Shown here: positions 32,921-42,153 of the stretch, piece by piece
How the letters are laid out: each line of letters begins with the position of its first letter
Numbering within the stretch: position 1 is the stretch's first letter
Assembly (NCBI RefSeq): GCF_017545445.1
Contig: NZ_JAFWOM010000038.1
Location: forward strand, 1-64,000
DNA length: 64,000 nucleotides
Reading direction: 5' to 3'
Source: Fibrobacter sp.
Lineage (GTDB): Bacteria; Fibrobacterota; Fibrobacteria; Fibrobacterales; Fibrobacteraceae
The notes under the pieces: model-generated
The model's input: only the letters and a program-made list of their open reading frames with translations
Told to the model about the DNA's origin: nothing
The model's database searches: none
Translations under genes and position numbers: made by a program

Positions 32921-33364
32921 TTATCTCCAGTGCTTTAGTTGCGACAAGTGCGAATCGAAGAATTTGCGGCGTTCGGCATCGGGCGTGTTGTCTGGATTTG
33001 GCATGTGAGAAAGCAAAAAGTCAAGGAGCGTATCCTTGCTGGTGTAAACGAATTTTCCGTCGGTATAGCACCATTTGCAGTAATCTTCGTTGAAGGAGCC
33101 GTCTATTTCGCGGCTGATCATCGCATCGTCGCCGAGCGGCATGCCGCAGCATTGGCAAAAGAGCTGGCGCGGAGCGCCGAGCAGCGTGTTGATGGAAACA
33201 TTGAATTCCTTCGAAAGCACTTTGAGCATTTCAGTGTTCGGCTGTGTTTCGCCTGTTTCCCAACGGCTGACGGCTTGCCGTGTGACGTTCACGCGTTCTG
33301 CAAATTGTTCTTGAGTGAGGTTGTGCTTTTCGCGAATGTTCTTTAAAATGTCTTGAGTCGTCAT
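32921..33364 (-). CDS. XRE-family HTH regulator with C-terminal zinc-ribbon
   Basis: 147 residues. N-terminal helix-turn-helix (res 3-60: LTQEQFAERVNVTRQAVSRWETGETQPNTEML) of the Cro/CI type. C-terminal putative zinc-ribbon domain (res ~69-147) with CQCCGMPL and a second pair CKWC, as in PF12674. This architecture occurs in bacterial regulators whose ligand is unknown. Its own promoter carries an inverted repeat between -35 and -10 (33400-33417), consistent with self-repression. GGAG-like site (AAGGAGATTC on the minus strand) before ATG 33364. Confidence 0.9.
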   Translation of the reverse strand: MTTQDILKNIREKHNLTQEQFAERVNVTRQAVSRWETGETQPNTEMLKVLSKEFNVSINTLLGAPRQLFCQCCGMPLGDDAMISREIDGSFNEDYCKWCYTDGKFVYTSKDTLLDFLLSHMPNPDNTPDAERRKFFDSHLSQLKHWR

Positions 33365-33391
33365 AGAATCTCCTTTGTTCGATTACGGAGT

Positions 33392-33422
33392 CAAATATAT
33401 TAACGCTCTAGCGTAAAATCAA
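33392..33422 (-). promoter_or_regulatory. Promoter with palindromic operator of the HTH regulator
   Basis: On the minus strand TTGATT (33417-33422), 17 bases, TATATTTG (33392-33399). The spacer contains ACGCT-CT-AGCGT (33403-33414), whose dyad extends with flanking TTA/TAA. A repressor bound there would block RNA polymerase. Confidence 0.6.
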
Positions 33423-33469
33423 GAAACAGGCTGTTGCTTTCTGTAAAATATTGGTCATTTGTCAATGGT

Positions 33470-33515
33470 CATTAGTCGTTAGTTGTGAGTTTTTAGTCGT
33501 TGGTCAAGGGGCGTT
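33470..33515. repeat. Degenerate tandem TTAGTCGTTAG repeat
   Basis: TGGTCATTAGTCGTTAGTTG.. and TTTAGTCGTTGGTC, a left-arm-only relative of the composite repeats. It lies before the lipoprotein gene at 33589. Confidence 0.45.
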
Positions 33516-33588
33516 CGTTCTTGCTTTTATTTTGGTTGTTTTGTAGATTGTTTTGTATATTCCTGAACAAAATCTTGGAGAATTATTT

Positions 33589-34476
33589 ATGAAACGCTCT
33601 ATTTTGGCGGCTCTTTGTGCGGCAATGCTTATCGCTTGCGGTGATGACAATTCTAGTTCTGCAGTGGATGATGGAGCTTCTTCGAATTCTGGCTCAATTT
33701 CATCTTCTTCGACAATAAAATCAAATAGTTCTGCGAATGGAAAATGTTACGAAGAAGGTATGGCTGATCTTTCTATTGCTGTATTTGCCGATTTAAAAGA
33801 CTCTAATTGTACTGCAAATAAATCGACTTGGTACAATAAAGCGAATGGAACATTTTACAAATGCGATGGCAAAACTATAGTTGGAATAAAAATGTTGCCA
33901 TGTAATATTGATGATGGCGTGGATGAAAATGGAATTTTGACGGATAAACGCGATGGGCAAACTTACAGAACTGTAAAAATAGGCACACAAAGATGGATGG
34001 CTGAAAATTTAAATTACAAAACAGATAGCAGTCATTGTTATGAGGATTCTGTAGAGTTGTGTACAAAGTACGGAAGACATTACTTGTGGGCTGATGCGAT
34101 GAACGCTTGCCCTTCTGGATGGCACTTGCCTTCAGTGGAAGATTTTAAAATTTTGGCTTTTAGTGTTGCTGGTGATAGTGCTATGACTTCTGTAAACAAT
34201 TTGCTTTATGTGGGTAAAGTTTTAAAATCTAAGGATGGCTGGCGGAATGATGGTAATGGCACGGATGATTTTGATTTTTCTGTGATTCCCGCAGGACATA
34301 GAGAATCTACTGGCGATTCCAAACGTGATCGCGTGGCCGCATATTTTTGGAGTTCAACGGAGTATAGTGAACAGATTGCGTACTATTTGTATTTTGAGTA
34401 CAATTCCTATAATGCAGAGTTGAAAATTGAAAAGAAAAGTCTATGGTATCATAGCGTCCGTTGCGTGAAGGACTAG
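33589..34476 (+). CDS. FISUMP-domain lipoprotein
   Basis: 295 residues from ATG 33589, preceded by TTGGAG; an upstream in-frame start would displace the signal peptide. Signal peptide ends LIAC, then a Ser-rich linker (SSSAVDDGASSNSGS). A small Cys module follows (KCYEEGMADLSIAVFADLKD...FYKCDGKTIVGIKMLPC), then the FISUMP domain (DGQTYRTVKIGTQRWMAENLNYK, YGRHYLWADAMNACPSGWHLPS, FSVIPAGH, FWSSTE, HSVRCVKD). The same Cys module, without the FISUMP domain, recurs in the next gene. A TATATT box lies 28 bases upstream. Confidence 0.88.
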   Translation: MKRSILAALCAAMLIACGDDNSSSAVDDGASSNSGSISSSSTIKSNSSANGKCYEEGMADLSIAVFADLKDSNCTANKSTWYNKANGTFYKCDGKTIVGIKMLPCNIDDGVDENGILTDKRDGQTYRTVKIGTQRWMAENLNYKTDSSHCYEDSVELCTKYGRHYLWADAMNACPSGWHLPSVEDFKILAFSVAGDSAMTSVNNLLYVGKVLKSKDGWRNDGNGTDDFDFSVIPAGHRESTGDSKRDRVAAYFWSSTEYSEQIAYYLYFEYNSYNAELKIEKKSLWYHSVRCVKD

Positions 34477-34534
34477 GAACATAATTTTTCGTTTTTATTT
34501 TTTGTAGTTTAGTGGAGAACCTTTTGGAGAAAAT

Positions 34535-34927
34535 ATGATTTTCTTTAAGAAAAATGCACTTGCTTTATTTGTTGCAACGGGATTGCTTCTCGGCTGTAGC
34601 GATGATAACGGCAGTTCTGCAAATGCGGAAGAATCTTCCGCTGAAAAGACTGCTTTGTCTTCGTCTGTTGTTCCGAGTAGCGGTAGCCGCGATATTTTTT
34701 TTGGCGATTCCCTTGCTCAGAATTTAGGCGATTTCTCCGCAGCCAATAAATGCTATAAAGAAGGGATGGCTACAATTACGGTTATGAGGGATGAAAAGAT
34801 CAAATACACATGTCCGAACAATGCGACGATATACAATCTCAGTACAGAGTATTTCTACCATTGCGAGGGCGATACCCTTGTTGAAACCTATATGCCACCT
34901 TGTAGCATGGAAGTAGGCGATTTTTAA
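34535..34927 (+). CDS. Truncated FISUMP-family lipoprotein (Cys module only)
   Basis: 130 residues. Signal peptide with lipobox LLLGC, Ser-rich linker, then KCYKEGMATITVMRDEKIKYTC ... EYFYHCEGDTLVETYMPPCSMEVGDF, which aligns module for module with residues before the FISUMP domain of the upstream gene. The protein stops where the domain would begin. It is 58 bases after that gene, with GGAG before ATG 34535, so cotranscription is likely. It may be a truncated paralogue or a donor of the module by recombination. Confidence 0.82.
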   Translation: MIFFKKNALALFVATGLLLGCSDDNGSSANAEESSAEKTALSSSVVPSSGSRDIFFGDSLAQNLGDFSAANKCYKEGMATITVMRDEKIKYTCPNNATIYNLSTEYFYHCEGDTLVETYMPPCSMEVGDF

Positions 34928-34947
34928 AACTCTAGTCACTAACTGCG

Positions 34948-35092
34948 ACTGGATCCTTCCTCCCTCTGGTCGTCAGGATGACGCAAAAAAGTCAGTCGTC
35001 ATTCTGAGCAACGCGAAGAATCCAGTCATTTTTTTTATCGCAATTCAAGACATCACTGGATCCTTCCTCCCTCTGGTCGTCAGGATGACGCA
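34948..35092. repeat. REP-like cluster with a perfect 38-bp duplication
   Basis: ACTGGATCCTTCC..GATGACGCA occurs twice, base for base, at 34948-34985 and 35055-35092. Between them an inverse relative GTCATTCTGAGCAACGCGAA (from 34996) occurs. They lie between the convergent lipoprotein and SIMPL genes. Confidence 0.85.
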
Positions 35093-35130
35093 TTCCTTTT
35101 TTCATGTTTAAAGTCTTCTTTGCCAAAGCG

Positions 35131-35832
35131 TTAGTCTTCAAGAGAAAAGTCGATGGTCGTTACGACGCGGACCTTCTTGATGAACGGCGTGTTTTCGTCG
35201 CGGTCATCAATGGAAAATACACCTTGCGATGCGGTGCGGATTTTGCCGAGCTTGCTTTGGGAGTCTTTTGCGAATTTTTCTGCAACAGCACGTGCGTTGA
35301 TGGTCGCTTTTTCAATCATTTGCGGCTTGATATTGTTGAGTCCGGTAAATTCGTATGAGGCGTAGTTGTGGTTGATGACGATGCCCATATCGATCAAGTT
35401 GACCATCTTTTGTTGCAAATTGCGAACGGCATCGACTTTATTTGTAGCAATGGTGAGGTTGGAATGGCTGGAATAACGGAAACGTGAGTTGTTTTTTGTA
35501 TAAACGTTTGCTTCGTTATCGTTTAAGCTTGGCAAATTGAACGTGATTTCGTCGGCGCCGATACCATTATCGACAAGGAACTGCTTGATGGTGTTGTTGT
35601 TCTTCGCGATGTCTTTGAATAGCTCCTTCATGTCGTTCCCGAGAAGGCCGTAGCTGATGTTCCAGAAAACCTTGTCTGCTGGGACTTCCATTTCGGCGAG
35701 ACCGCGTACATGCACGACTCTACCGCGGTCGCCCGCTTTTGCGATGCCGGTTTCGATGCCGAGATTGACGAGAACGCCAAAGGCGACGATGGCGAGTGCC
35801 AAAATAAATGCTTCTGGAATACGTGTTTTCAT
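35131..35832 (-). CDS. SIMPL (DUF541) domain protein
   Basis: Periplasmic or membrane-anchored protein of 233 residues, from ATG 35832 behind GGAGAATTC. N-terminal membrane anchor (IPEAFILALAIVAFGVLVNLGIETGI), then the SIMPL domain: VVHVRGLAEMEVPADKVFWNISYGL, ...NNTIKQFLVDNGIGADEITFNL, and RAVAEKFAKDSQSKLGKIRTASQGVFSI. Such proteins (BP26/YggE group) are linked to envelope or oxidative stress but their reaction is unknown. The gene is single and upstream of a 470-base non-coding region. Confidence 0.88.
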   Translation of the reverse strand: MKTRIPEAFILALAIVAFGVLVNLGIETGIAKAGDRGRVVHVRGLAEMEVPADKVFWNISYGLLGNDMKELFKDIAKNNNTIKQFLVDNGIGADEITFNLPSLNDNEANVYTKNNSRFRYSSHSNLTIATNKVDAVRNLQQKMVNLIDMGIVINHNYASYEFTGLNNIKPQMIEKATINARAVAEKFAKDSQSKLGKIRTASQGVFSIDDRDENTPFIKKVRVVTTIDFSLED

Positions 35833-36087
35833 TGAATTCTCCTTTTTGAAATTGTAGTAAACAATTTTTTCGATACTAAAATATGAAAAATTTGACATTG
35901 ACAGATGTTAGAAAAACTTTTTTTATTGAATTTTCTGTTGTAAAACAATATAAATAAATTAAAAATGGTGCCGAGCAGATTTTGTAGAACCCCTTACATG
36001 TAAAAAATTACATTTTCAGCAAAAAATTTACGGTTGCTTAGAGAATTTCTAATTTTAATGGGTCGCTTTGGGTGATTAGTTGCCGCA

Positions 36088-36283
36088 ATATTCGCCTTAC
36101 GCATTTATCGCTTCGCTCAAGTTCTAAATGCTCGCTTCGGTCATGTCCAAATGAATTTGGCCGCGACTCTCAGCTTACGCATTTGTCGTCTCTCATCTAA
36201 AATTCTATATGGCACTCCTTTGGAGTGCATATAGTGCGGCTAGGCCATGCCAACGCAATACTTGTGTTGGCGCGGCGCTCGCC
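36088..36283. repeat. Hairpin-mosaic repeat, first locus
   Basis: Conserved flanks (CGGTCAT or GGCTAGGCCAT on the left, GCGACTCTC or GCGCTCGCC on the right) enclose different perfect or near-perfect palindromes: CCAAAT-GA-ATTTGG; GCACTCC-TTT-GGAGTGC; GCCAACGCAA-TAC-TTGTGTTGGC. Same family at 62251-62455. Confidence 0.7.
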
Positions 36284-36297
36284 TTTTTCTATATTTG
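36267..36297 (+). promoter_or_regulatory. Promoter of the riboflavin operon
   Basis: TTGGCG (36267-36272), 17 bases, TATATTTG (36290-36297). The ATG of ribE is at 36304, six bases on, so the mRNA may be leaderless. The -35 lies in the right arm of a hairpin of the mosaic. Confidence 0.6.
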
Positions 36298-36303
36298 CCG
36301 CGT

Positions 36304-36903
36304 ATGTTTACGGGTATAATTCAAGCAACCGGCGAAATCGTTTCCCTTGAAAACAGGGGAGACGCGCTTACCATGCGCATGAAGTCGCCGGGATTCTTCA
36401 AAAACAGCAAACTGGGCGACAGCATCGCCAATAACGGTGTGTGTCTCTCGGTCGAAAGCTGCACAGATGACGAGGCGACGTTCTGTCTTATGCACCAGAC
36501 GGTCGTGAATACGTCTTTTAAGCAGGCAAAAGTCGGGGATCTCGTGAATCTCGAGTATCCTTGCCGTGCCGATAGCTTTATGGGCGGACATTTTGTCATG
36601 GGGCATGTCGATTGCACTACCGAAGTTTTGCGTGTTACTCCGCGTGAAACGGGCGTGGAAGTCGATTTGGCTCTGCCAGCTGACTTGCGCCGCTATGTCA
36701 TCCGTCGTGGATCCATCTCCTTGAACGGCATTAGCCTTACGGTGGCCGAAAAAGGGGAGGATTACATCCGCGTTTGCATTATTCCCGAAACGCTCGCTCG
36801 CACGAATCTCAGGAACTGGGTGCCCGGCACTGTGGTGAATGTAGAAGTCGATATGCTGGGCAAATATATTGAAAACTATCTAAAGGAACGTGACCTTGCT
36901 TAA
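36304..36903 (+). CDS. ribE: Riboflavin synthase, alpha chain
   Basis: Dismutates two molecules of 6,7-dimethyl-8-ribityllumazine to riboflavin. 199 residues with two lumazine-binding repeats ([12 protein letters not shown]..., and [19 protein letters not shown]..., [17 protein letters not shown]). The start is ATG 36304 (MFTGII), the conserved family start; longer in-frame readings run into the repeat mosaic. The stop overlaps the ribBA start by 14 bases. First gene of ribE-ribBA-ribH-nusB. Confidence 0.95.
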   Translation: MFTGIIQATGEIVSLENRGDALTMRMKSPGFFKNSKLGDSIANNGVCLSVESCTDDEATFCLMHQTVVNTSFKQAKVGDLVNLEYPCRADSFMGGHFVMGHVDCTTEVLRVTPRETGVEVDLALPADLRRYVIRRGSISLNGISLTVAEKGEDYIRVCIIPETLARTNLRNWVPGTVVNVEVDMLGKYIENYLKERDLA

Positions 36904-38137
36904 TACGATTGAAGAGGCCATTGAGGATTTCAAGAACGGCAAGTTCTTGGTCGTGGTTGATGACGAAGACCGTGAAAATGAGGGCGATTTCATTATCGCC
37001 GCCGAAAAGATTACTCCCGAAAAGGTGAACTTCATGCTCCACGAGGGGCGTGGCGTGCTTTGCTGCCCGCTTCCGATTTCTCGCTGCCGCGAATTGAATC
37101 TCACGCGTCAGACTGCCGAAAATACCTCCATGCTCGGGACGCCGTTCACCGTCATGGTCGATAAGCTCGAAGGCTGCACCACGGGTGTTTCTGCCCATGA
37201 CCGTGCCGCAACGATTCAGGCTCTTGCCGATCCGAATTCCAAGCCATCGGACTTTGGCCGTCCGGGTCACATTTCTCCGCTTTATGCTCAAGAAGAAGGT
37301 GTTTTGCGCCGTGCAGGCCACACCGAGGCAGCTGTCGATCTCGCAAAGCTTGCCGGACTCCGCCCGGCAGCCGCTCTCATCGAAATCATGAACGAAGACG
37401 GCACGATGGCCCGTATGCCGCAACTCCAGGAAGTCGCGAAGAAGTTCGACCTCAAGATTATTTCGATTCGCGACTTGATTGATTATCGCCTGAGAAACGA
37501 AAAACTGGTGCAGCGCGTGGCCGCTCCGCACGTTTCGACCAAGTACGGCGACTTTACGGCTTATGCCTACCGCAGCAAGACCGACGGTGTCGAGCATGTG
37601 GCGTGGGTTGCGGGTAATCCCGATTTTTCAAAGCCGGTTTATGTGCGCGTTCACAGCGAATGCCTCACGGGCGATATTTTCGGTAGCCTCCGTTGCGATT
37701 GCGGTGACCAGCTTGCCGCTGCGATGAAGTTCATCGGTGAACATGGCGGTGTGTTCCTCTACATGCGCGGTCAGGAAGGCCGTGGCATCGGTCTTTGCAA
37801 CAAGCTTCGTGCATACGAATTGCAAGAAAAGGGCTTGGATACGGTCGAGGCGAATTTGCACCTCGGGTTCAAGTCCGACTTGCGCCAGTACGGTACGGGT
37901 GCCCAAATTTTGGCAGACCTCGGCGTGAAGGAGATGCGACTCCTCACGAACAACCCGAGCAAGATTTCCGGCATTTCCGCTTACGGTCTCAAGATTGTGG
38001 AACGCGTGCCCATCGAAGTCAAGCCGAACAACATCAACCGTTTTTACCTGCGCACTAAGAAAGAAAAGATGGGCCACGAGCTCCATCTCGACAATGCCGA
38101 TCACGGTGCCGCCGAAGTTTTAGATGAAGGAAAATAA
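36890..38137 (+). CDS. ribBA: Bifunctional DHBP synthase / GTP cyclohydrolase II
   Basis: 415 residues. The N-terminal half makes 3,4-dihydroxy-2-butanone-4-phosphate from ribulose-5-phosphate ([18 protein letters not shown], with [13 protein letters not shown]). The C-terminal half opens the GTP ring to start the pathway: [21 protein letters not shown] carries the zinc Cys residues, and [16 protein letters not shown] is the active loop. GTG 36890 is used as start because no ATG lies close, and AAGGAAC precedes it. It overlaps ribE by 14 bases; the ribH SD lies in its 3' end. Confidence 0.95.
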   Translation: MTLLNTIEEAIEDFKNGKFLVVVDDEDRENEGDFIIAAEKITPEKVNFMLHEGRGVLCCPLPISRCRELNLTRQTAENTSMLGTPFTVMVDKLEGCTTGVSAHDRAATIQALADPNSKPSDFGRPGHISPLYAQEEGVLRRAGHTEAAVDLAKLAGLRPAAALIEIMNEDGTMARMPQLQEVAKKFDLKIISIRDLIDYRLRNEKLVQRVAAPHVSTKYGDFTAYAYRSKTDGVEHVAWVAGNPDFSKPVYVRVHSECLTGDIFGSLRCDCGDQLAAAMKFIGEHGGVFLYMRGQEGRGIGLCNKLRAYELQEKGLDTVEANLHLGFKSDLRQYGTGAQILADLGVKEMRLLTNNPSKISGISAYGLKIVERVPIEVKPNNINRFYLRTKKEKMGHELHLDNADHGAAEVLDEGK

Positions 38138-38138
38138 G

Positions 38139-38606
38139 ATGAAAGAATTCAAAAATTCCCTCAATGGTTCTAACATGAAGGTCGCGATTGCCGTCGCTCG
38201 TTTTAACGAAGTCGTGACGGACCGCCTTCTCGAAGGTGCCGTCCGCGAACTCGAAACGCTTGGCGTTGCCGCAGACGATATCGCTGTGGCTCATGTGCCG
38301 GGTGCTTTTGAATTGCCGGGCGTTTGCCGCAGGTTCGTGGATTCTGGCAAGTACGATGCTGTGATTGCTCTCGGAGCTGTTATCCGTGGCGAAACGGGAC
38401 ATTACGATGTGGTCGTGAACAATTCGACGGGGGGCATTGCCTCTCTCGCCGCCGAAGGCAAGATTCCCGTGATTCTCGGAATTCTTACGACGGATACGGT
38501 TGACCAGGCGATGAACCGCGCTGGCCTCAAGGCTGGGACCCTCGGTTGCAACTGGGCGAGAACCGCCGTTGAAATGGTAAATCTTTACAAGCAGATTGGG
38601 AAATAA
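38139..38606 (+). CDS. ribH: 6,7-dimethyl-8-ribityllumazine synthase
   Basis: Forms lumazine from the ribBA products, and assembles into large capsids in many bacteria. 155 residues from ATG 38139 with GAAGGA eight bases upstream; an ATG at 38124 would overlap the ribBA end. Seen: VARFNEVVTDRLLEGA, AHVPGAFELPGVCRRF, ALGAVIRGETGHYDVVVN and GILTTDTVDQAMNRAG with the substrate-binding residues. The next gene, nusB, starts two bases after its stop, a common arrangement. Confidence 0.95.
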   Translation: MKEFKNSLNGSNMKVAIAVARFNEVVTDRLLEGAVRELETLGVAADDIAVAHVPGAFELPGVCRRFVDSGKYDAVIALGAVIRGETGHYDVVVNNSTGGIASLAAEGKIPVILGILTTDTVDQAMNRAGLKAGTLGCNWARTAVEMVNLYKQIGK

Positions 38607-38608
38607 TT

Positions 38609-39049
38609 ATGGCACAGATTAGTTTTAGACCGGCTCGCGTCTTTGCGATGCAGTTGCTCTATGCGATGGAAATTTCTGGCGGTACGGTAGCTGAAGCTCT
38701 CCCGGGCGTTCTTGAAGCCCAGCCGCTTAAGGACGATATGAAAAAGTACGGCATGAAGCTTGTCGATTTGGTGCTTGCCCACAAGTCGGAACTCGATGCC
38801 GAAATCGAAGCATGCTCCGCCCATTGGGGGATTGAGCGCATGGCGACTCTCGACAGGATTATCATCCGCATTGCGATGGTCGAACTTTTGTATGTGACCG
38901 AAGTTCCGTTCAAGGTGGTCGTCTCTGAAGCAATCCAGATTGCGGCAAAGTTCAGCACGGACTCTTCGAACTCTTTTGTGAATGGGCTTTTGGCAGGATT
39001 CATGCAGAAGCGTGGAATGGTTGTAAACACTACTAAGAAGGATGCTTAA
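38609..39049 (+). CDS. nusB: Transcription antitermination factor NusB
   Basis: RNA-binding protein that with NusE recognises boxA in rRNA operons. 146 residues, all helical. Seen: RPARVFAMQLLYAMEIS at the N-terminus and ERMATLDRIIIRIAMVELLY followed by VPFKVVVSEAIQIAAKFSTDSSNSFVNGLLAG, the NusB signature. Downstream of ribH as in many genomes. It ends six bases before the DUF2723 gene. Confidence 0.94.
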   Translation: MAQISFRPARVFAMQLLYAMEISGGTVAEALPGVLEAQPLKDDMKKYGMKLVDLVLAHKSELDAEIEACSAHWGIERMATLDRIIIRIAMVELLYVTEVPFKVVVSEAIQIAAKFSTDSSNSFVNGLLAGFMQKRGMVVNTTKKDA

Positions 39050-39054
39050 TCGCT

Positions 39055-42000
39055 ATGAAGATTAACGAAAAATGGTATAAGCATATTTTTGCTGGCATTG
39101 CTGGCTTTATTGCCTTGATCGTCTATATGATGACGATGGCTCCGACGGTCTCGTTCTGGGACTGCGGTGAGTTCGTCGCTTGCGCCAATACGCTTGGCAT
39201 TCCGCACCCTCCTGGAACGCCGTTCTTCGTGTTCTTTGCCCGTGCGGTGATTCTCCTTTTGCCGTTCGTGGGTGAAATCGCGAAACGCGTGAACTACATT
39301 TCCGTGGTGAGTTCTGCGGCTACCGTCTATGTGACGGCCCTCTTTGCGTGGGAACTTTTGGCGACAGTCCTCAAGACAGATAACCTCGCCGAAAAGATTT
39401 CTGAAAAGATGCGCACGTTCGTGCTCGGCACTGCCGCTCTTGTGGCTGGCTTCCTCCTCACGTTCTCCGATACGTTCTGGTTCAACGCGGTTGAAGCTGA
39501 AGTCTATGGCATTGCCATGCTCATCCTCATGCTCGTCTCTTACCTTGGTCTCGTGTGGTACAACAAACGCGACGAAGAAGGTAGCGACAAGATTCTCATT
39601 TTCATTTGCTATATCGCATTCCTCGGCGTGGGCGCACACCTTTATACGATGCTCACGGTTCCGGCTGTGTTTGTTTTGCTTCTTGTGGCTCAGCCGAAAA
39701 AGATTGTGGAACGCCTGCCCATCTGGATTACGGGAACGCTCCTCTGCTCTGTTATCTACATGGTGTCTGCGTTTATCGAAATTTCTTTGTTCTGCTTAAT
39801 CGCTCTTTCTGTTATCGTCTTTGTGCCGGCGATTTCTGCCAAGTTCAATCCGAACGTGAACAAGGCTTTTAAGCTTTCTCTCGCTTTCGCATTCTTTGCA
39901 TTGGTCGGCTACAGCACGCATCTTTACATTCCTATCCGTTCGGAACTCAACCCGACGATTGACGAAAACGATCCGGAACTCAACATCCGCGACGAACAGG
40001 GCAACCTCCAGCTCAGTAACCTCTTCAACGCCAAGAACTGGGACGCTTTCAACGCGTTTATTGAACGTAAGCAGTATGGCTCCGAAAGCATGATTTCTCG
40101 CGCCTTCTACCGTCGTTCTCGCTTGGCTCATCAGGTGCTCTCTTTCCCGAGCATGAGCTATGGTGGTTACCAGATGGCTCAGTATTTGCCGACCAAGGTG
40201 GGCGGGGTGAACTATGCTAACGGCGTTTATACGTTTGATGCTTCCGAGAATGAACCTGTGGAACGTTTGGGGATGACTTTCCCGACGCAGATGACGTTCA
40301 TGGGCGACAATATCCCGATGCAGTTGTTCTTCTTCTTGCTCTTTAACGGCCTGCTTGTTGCGACTTGCGTCTATGTTTATAAGCGCAATAAACATGTCGG
40401 TATTTTTATTTCGACGCTTTATGTCCTTTGCTCTCTCGGCCTCTTGTTCTACATCAATTTTGCGGATGGCTCTCGCATGGAACAGCGCGACCGCGATTAC
40501 TGGGTAAGCGCCATGACCCGCAATGTGGCTGACTTGAACGCCGCTGGTGCAGGCATTTCTTCGCTCCCGGATCCGAACGAACTTATTGACCTTCGCCAGA
40601 CGATTGACTATTCTAAGTTGGCTATTGAACGCCTCCGCATGCGTAATGCATCAGAATCAAAAATTGCGGATTTTGAAAAGAAAATTACTGAAGCCGAAAA
40701 TACCACGGCATGGAAAAACTGGCAGAAAATCGAAGAGAGCTTCGCTCGCTTTGGCCAGCGCGCTCCATTCCCGGAAGCTGTTCACATGGAAGTCCGTGAA
40801 CGTGACTACTTCTACACGCCGGCGTTCATTTTCATGAGCTTGATTTACGGTATCGGCGCTGGCATTCTCGTATTGCTTGCAGCGACTAGCGCTTCGACAA
40901 TGGCTTTTGCAACTCCGATTGCCGCAGCTCTTGTGCTAGTCTCGTTCCTCGTTCCTTGCATTTCCAACTACAAGGAACATGATCGTTCCGGCCTCTGGGT
41001 TCCGTGGGATTATGCTTACAACCTCCTCAACAGCTGCCGCCCGAACGCAATTCTTTTCACGAATGGCGATAACGACACGTTCCCGTTGTGGTTCGCTCAG
41101 GAAGTTGCCGGAGTCCGCAAGGACGTTCGCGTGGTGAACCTCTCCTTGGGCAATACGGATTGGTACATCAAGCAGATGCTTGTAAACGAACCGATTCTCA
41201 AGCTTTCTTACACCAAGGAAACGATTGATAGCGACATGGTGCTCGATAACAGCAGTGCTAGCAATCCGAACCATCAGGTCTCTACTTGGGTCCGCAAGGC
41301 TGAAACCCTTAAGCCGAAGCTGAAGGAACGCATCGACCAGATGGAAGCTGCTGGCCACCTTTCCGCTGCCGATTCTGCAAAGCTTCTCCAGTTCAAGGTG
41401 AACTACCAGGTTTGGGATGCCTTTACGGATTGGGCCAAGAGGTATCGTTCCGGCATGATGCTCACGCAGCACAAGCTCGTCATTGATCTTGCTTTGCAGA
41501 ATATGGACCGTCCGATTGAAATTTCGACAACGGTTGGCACCTCGAACTTCATGGGCCTCGAAAAGTACATGATTCAGGAAGGCATGGTGTATAACCTCGT
41601 GAAGGGCGATTTGACTCCGCGTCCGAATTCCTTTGACGCAAAGAAGACCGCTGCCCTTATCGACTCTGTGTATAAGTTCCGCGGTCTCGGCGATGGTACG
41701 GCATACATCAATTCCGAAACGGAACGTTTGCTCAGCAGCTATGTTTCGCTCTATTTGCAGATTTCTTTCGATGCCCGCGAAAAGATTGCTGGACTCATCT
41801 CGAAGAAGCCGTTTACCAAGGCCGCGAGGGCCGAAGTGGAACGCATTGCAAACGATGCTGCCAAATATCTGGAACTCGGCATGACGCAGTTCCCGAGAGA
41901 ATGGCGTAACTACTGGGCTGCTTCTTATGTCTATGCTTCTGCCGGCATGAAGGCTAAGGCTCTTGATGTCGTAAAGCGCGGTCTCGAAAATATTCCGGCT

Positions 42001-42138
42001 TACGATGCTCCGGGGCAGAGCCGCCTTGCGATGAGCCGTCAGCAGATTGAAGCGATTTCCGATGAATCGCTTAAGGTTGATGATGATCCGGCTCCGAGTG
42101 CTCCGGCTGCAACGGACACTCCGGCTGCGACCAACTAG
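39055..42138 (+). CDS. DUF2723 (TMEM260-type) GT-C membrane glycosyltransferase
   Basis: 1027 residues with ten or more N-terminal membrane helices. The signature WDCGEFVACANTLGIPHPPGTPFFVFFARAV near the start (res ~28-60) is the conserved DUF2723 loop with acidic catalytic candidates (WDCGE). A second, large soluble part follows (SCRPNAILFTNGDNDTFPLWFAQEVAGVRKDVRVVNLSLGNTDWYIKQM), then a helical TPR-like C-terminus. The human homologue TMEM260 is an O-mannosyltransferase for extracellular domains; bacterial roles are inferred. Neighbours 42154 and 43127 are GT2 enzymes able to make polyprenyl-phosphate sugar donors. A Pro/Ala tail ends the protein. Confidence 0.85.
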   Translation: MKINEKWYKHIFAGIAGFIALIVYMMTMAPTVSFWDCGEFVACANTLGIPHPPGTPFFVFFARAVILLLPFVGEIAKRVNYISVVSSAATVYVTALFAWELLATVLKTDNLAEKISEKMRTFVLGTAALVAGFLLTFSDTFWFNAVEAEVYGIAMLILMLVSYLGLVWYNKRDEEGSDKILIFICYIAFLGVGAHLYTMLTVPAVFVLLLVAQPKKIVERLPIWITGTLLCSVIYMVSAFIEISLFCLIALSVIVFVPAISAKFNPNVNKAFKLSLAFAFFALVGYSTHLYIPIRSELNPTIDENDPELNIRDEQGNLQLSNLFNAKNWDAFNAFIERKQYGSESMISRAFYRRSRLAHQVLSFPSMSYGGYQMAQYLPTKVGGVNYANGVYTFDASENEPVERLGMTFPTQMTFMGDNIPMQLFFFLLFNGLLVATCVYVYKRNKHVGIFISTLYVLCSLGLLFYINFADGSRMEQRDRDYWVSAMTRNVADLNAAGAGISSLPDPNELIDLRQTIDYSKLAIERLRMRNASESKIADFEKKITEAENTTAWKNWQKIEESFARFGQRAPFPEAVHMEVRERDYFYTPAFIFMSLIYGIGAGILVLLAATSASTMAFATPIAAALVLVSFLVPCISNYKEHDRSGLWVPWDYAYNLLNSCRPNAILFTNGDNDTFPLWFAQEVAGVRKDVRVVNLSLGNTDWYIKQMLVNEPILKLSYTKETIDSDMVLDNSSASNPNHQVSTWVRKAETLKPKLKERIDQMEAAGHLSAADSAKLLQFKVNYQVWDAFTDWAKRYRSGMMLTQHKLVIDLALQNMDRPIEISTTVGTSNFMGLEKYMIQEGMVYNLVKGDLTPRPNSFDAKKTAALIDSVYKFRGLGDGTAYINSETERLLSSYVSLYLQISFDAREKIAGLISKKPFTKAARAEVERIANDAAKYLELGMTQFPREWRNYWAASYVYASAGMKAKALDVVKRGLENIPAYDAPGQSRLAMSRQQIEAISDESLKVDDDPAPSAPAATDTPAATN

Positions 42139-42153
42139 TTTCGAGGTTTTGTC

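Larger units (their letters stand above)
35833..36303. other. Intergenic region with hairpin mosaic before riboflavin genes
   Basis: 35840-36060 is AT-rich with no gene. 36088-36283 is a mosaic of repeats with hairpins (36131-36160, 36208-36234, 36249-36271). No FMN riboswitch-like conserved core was recognised before ribE. Confidence 0.65.

Noticed and set aside
35833..36303. FMN riboswitch before ribE
   Set aside because: I searched by eye for the conserved RFN blocks and found only repeat mosaic; the promoter lies directly at the ATG, leaving no leader for a riboswitch.
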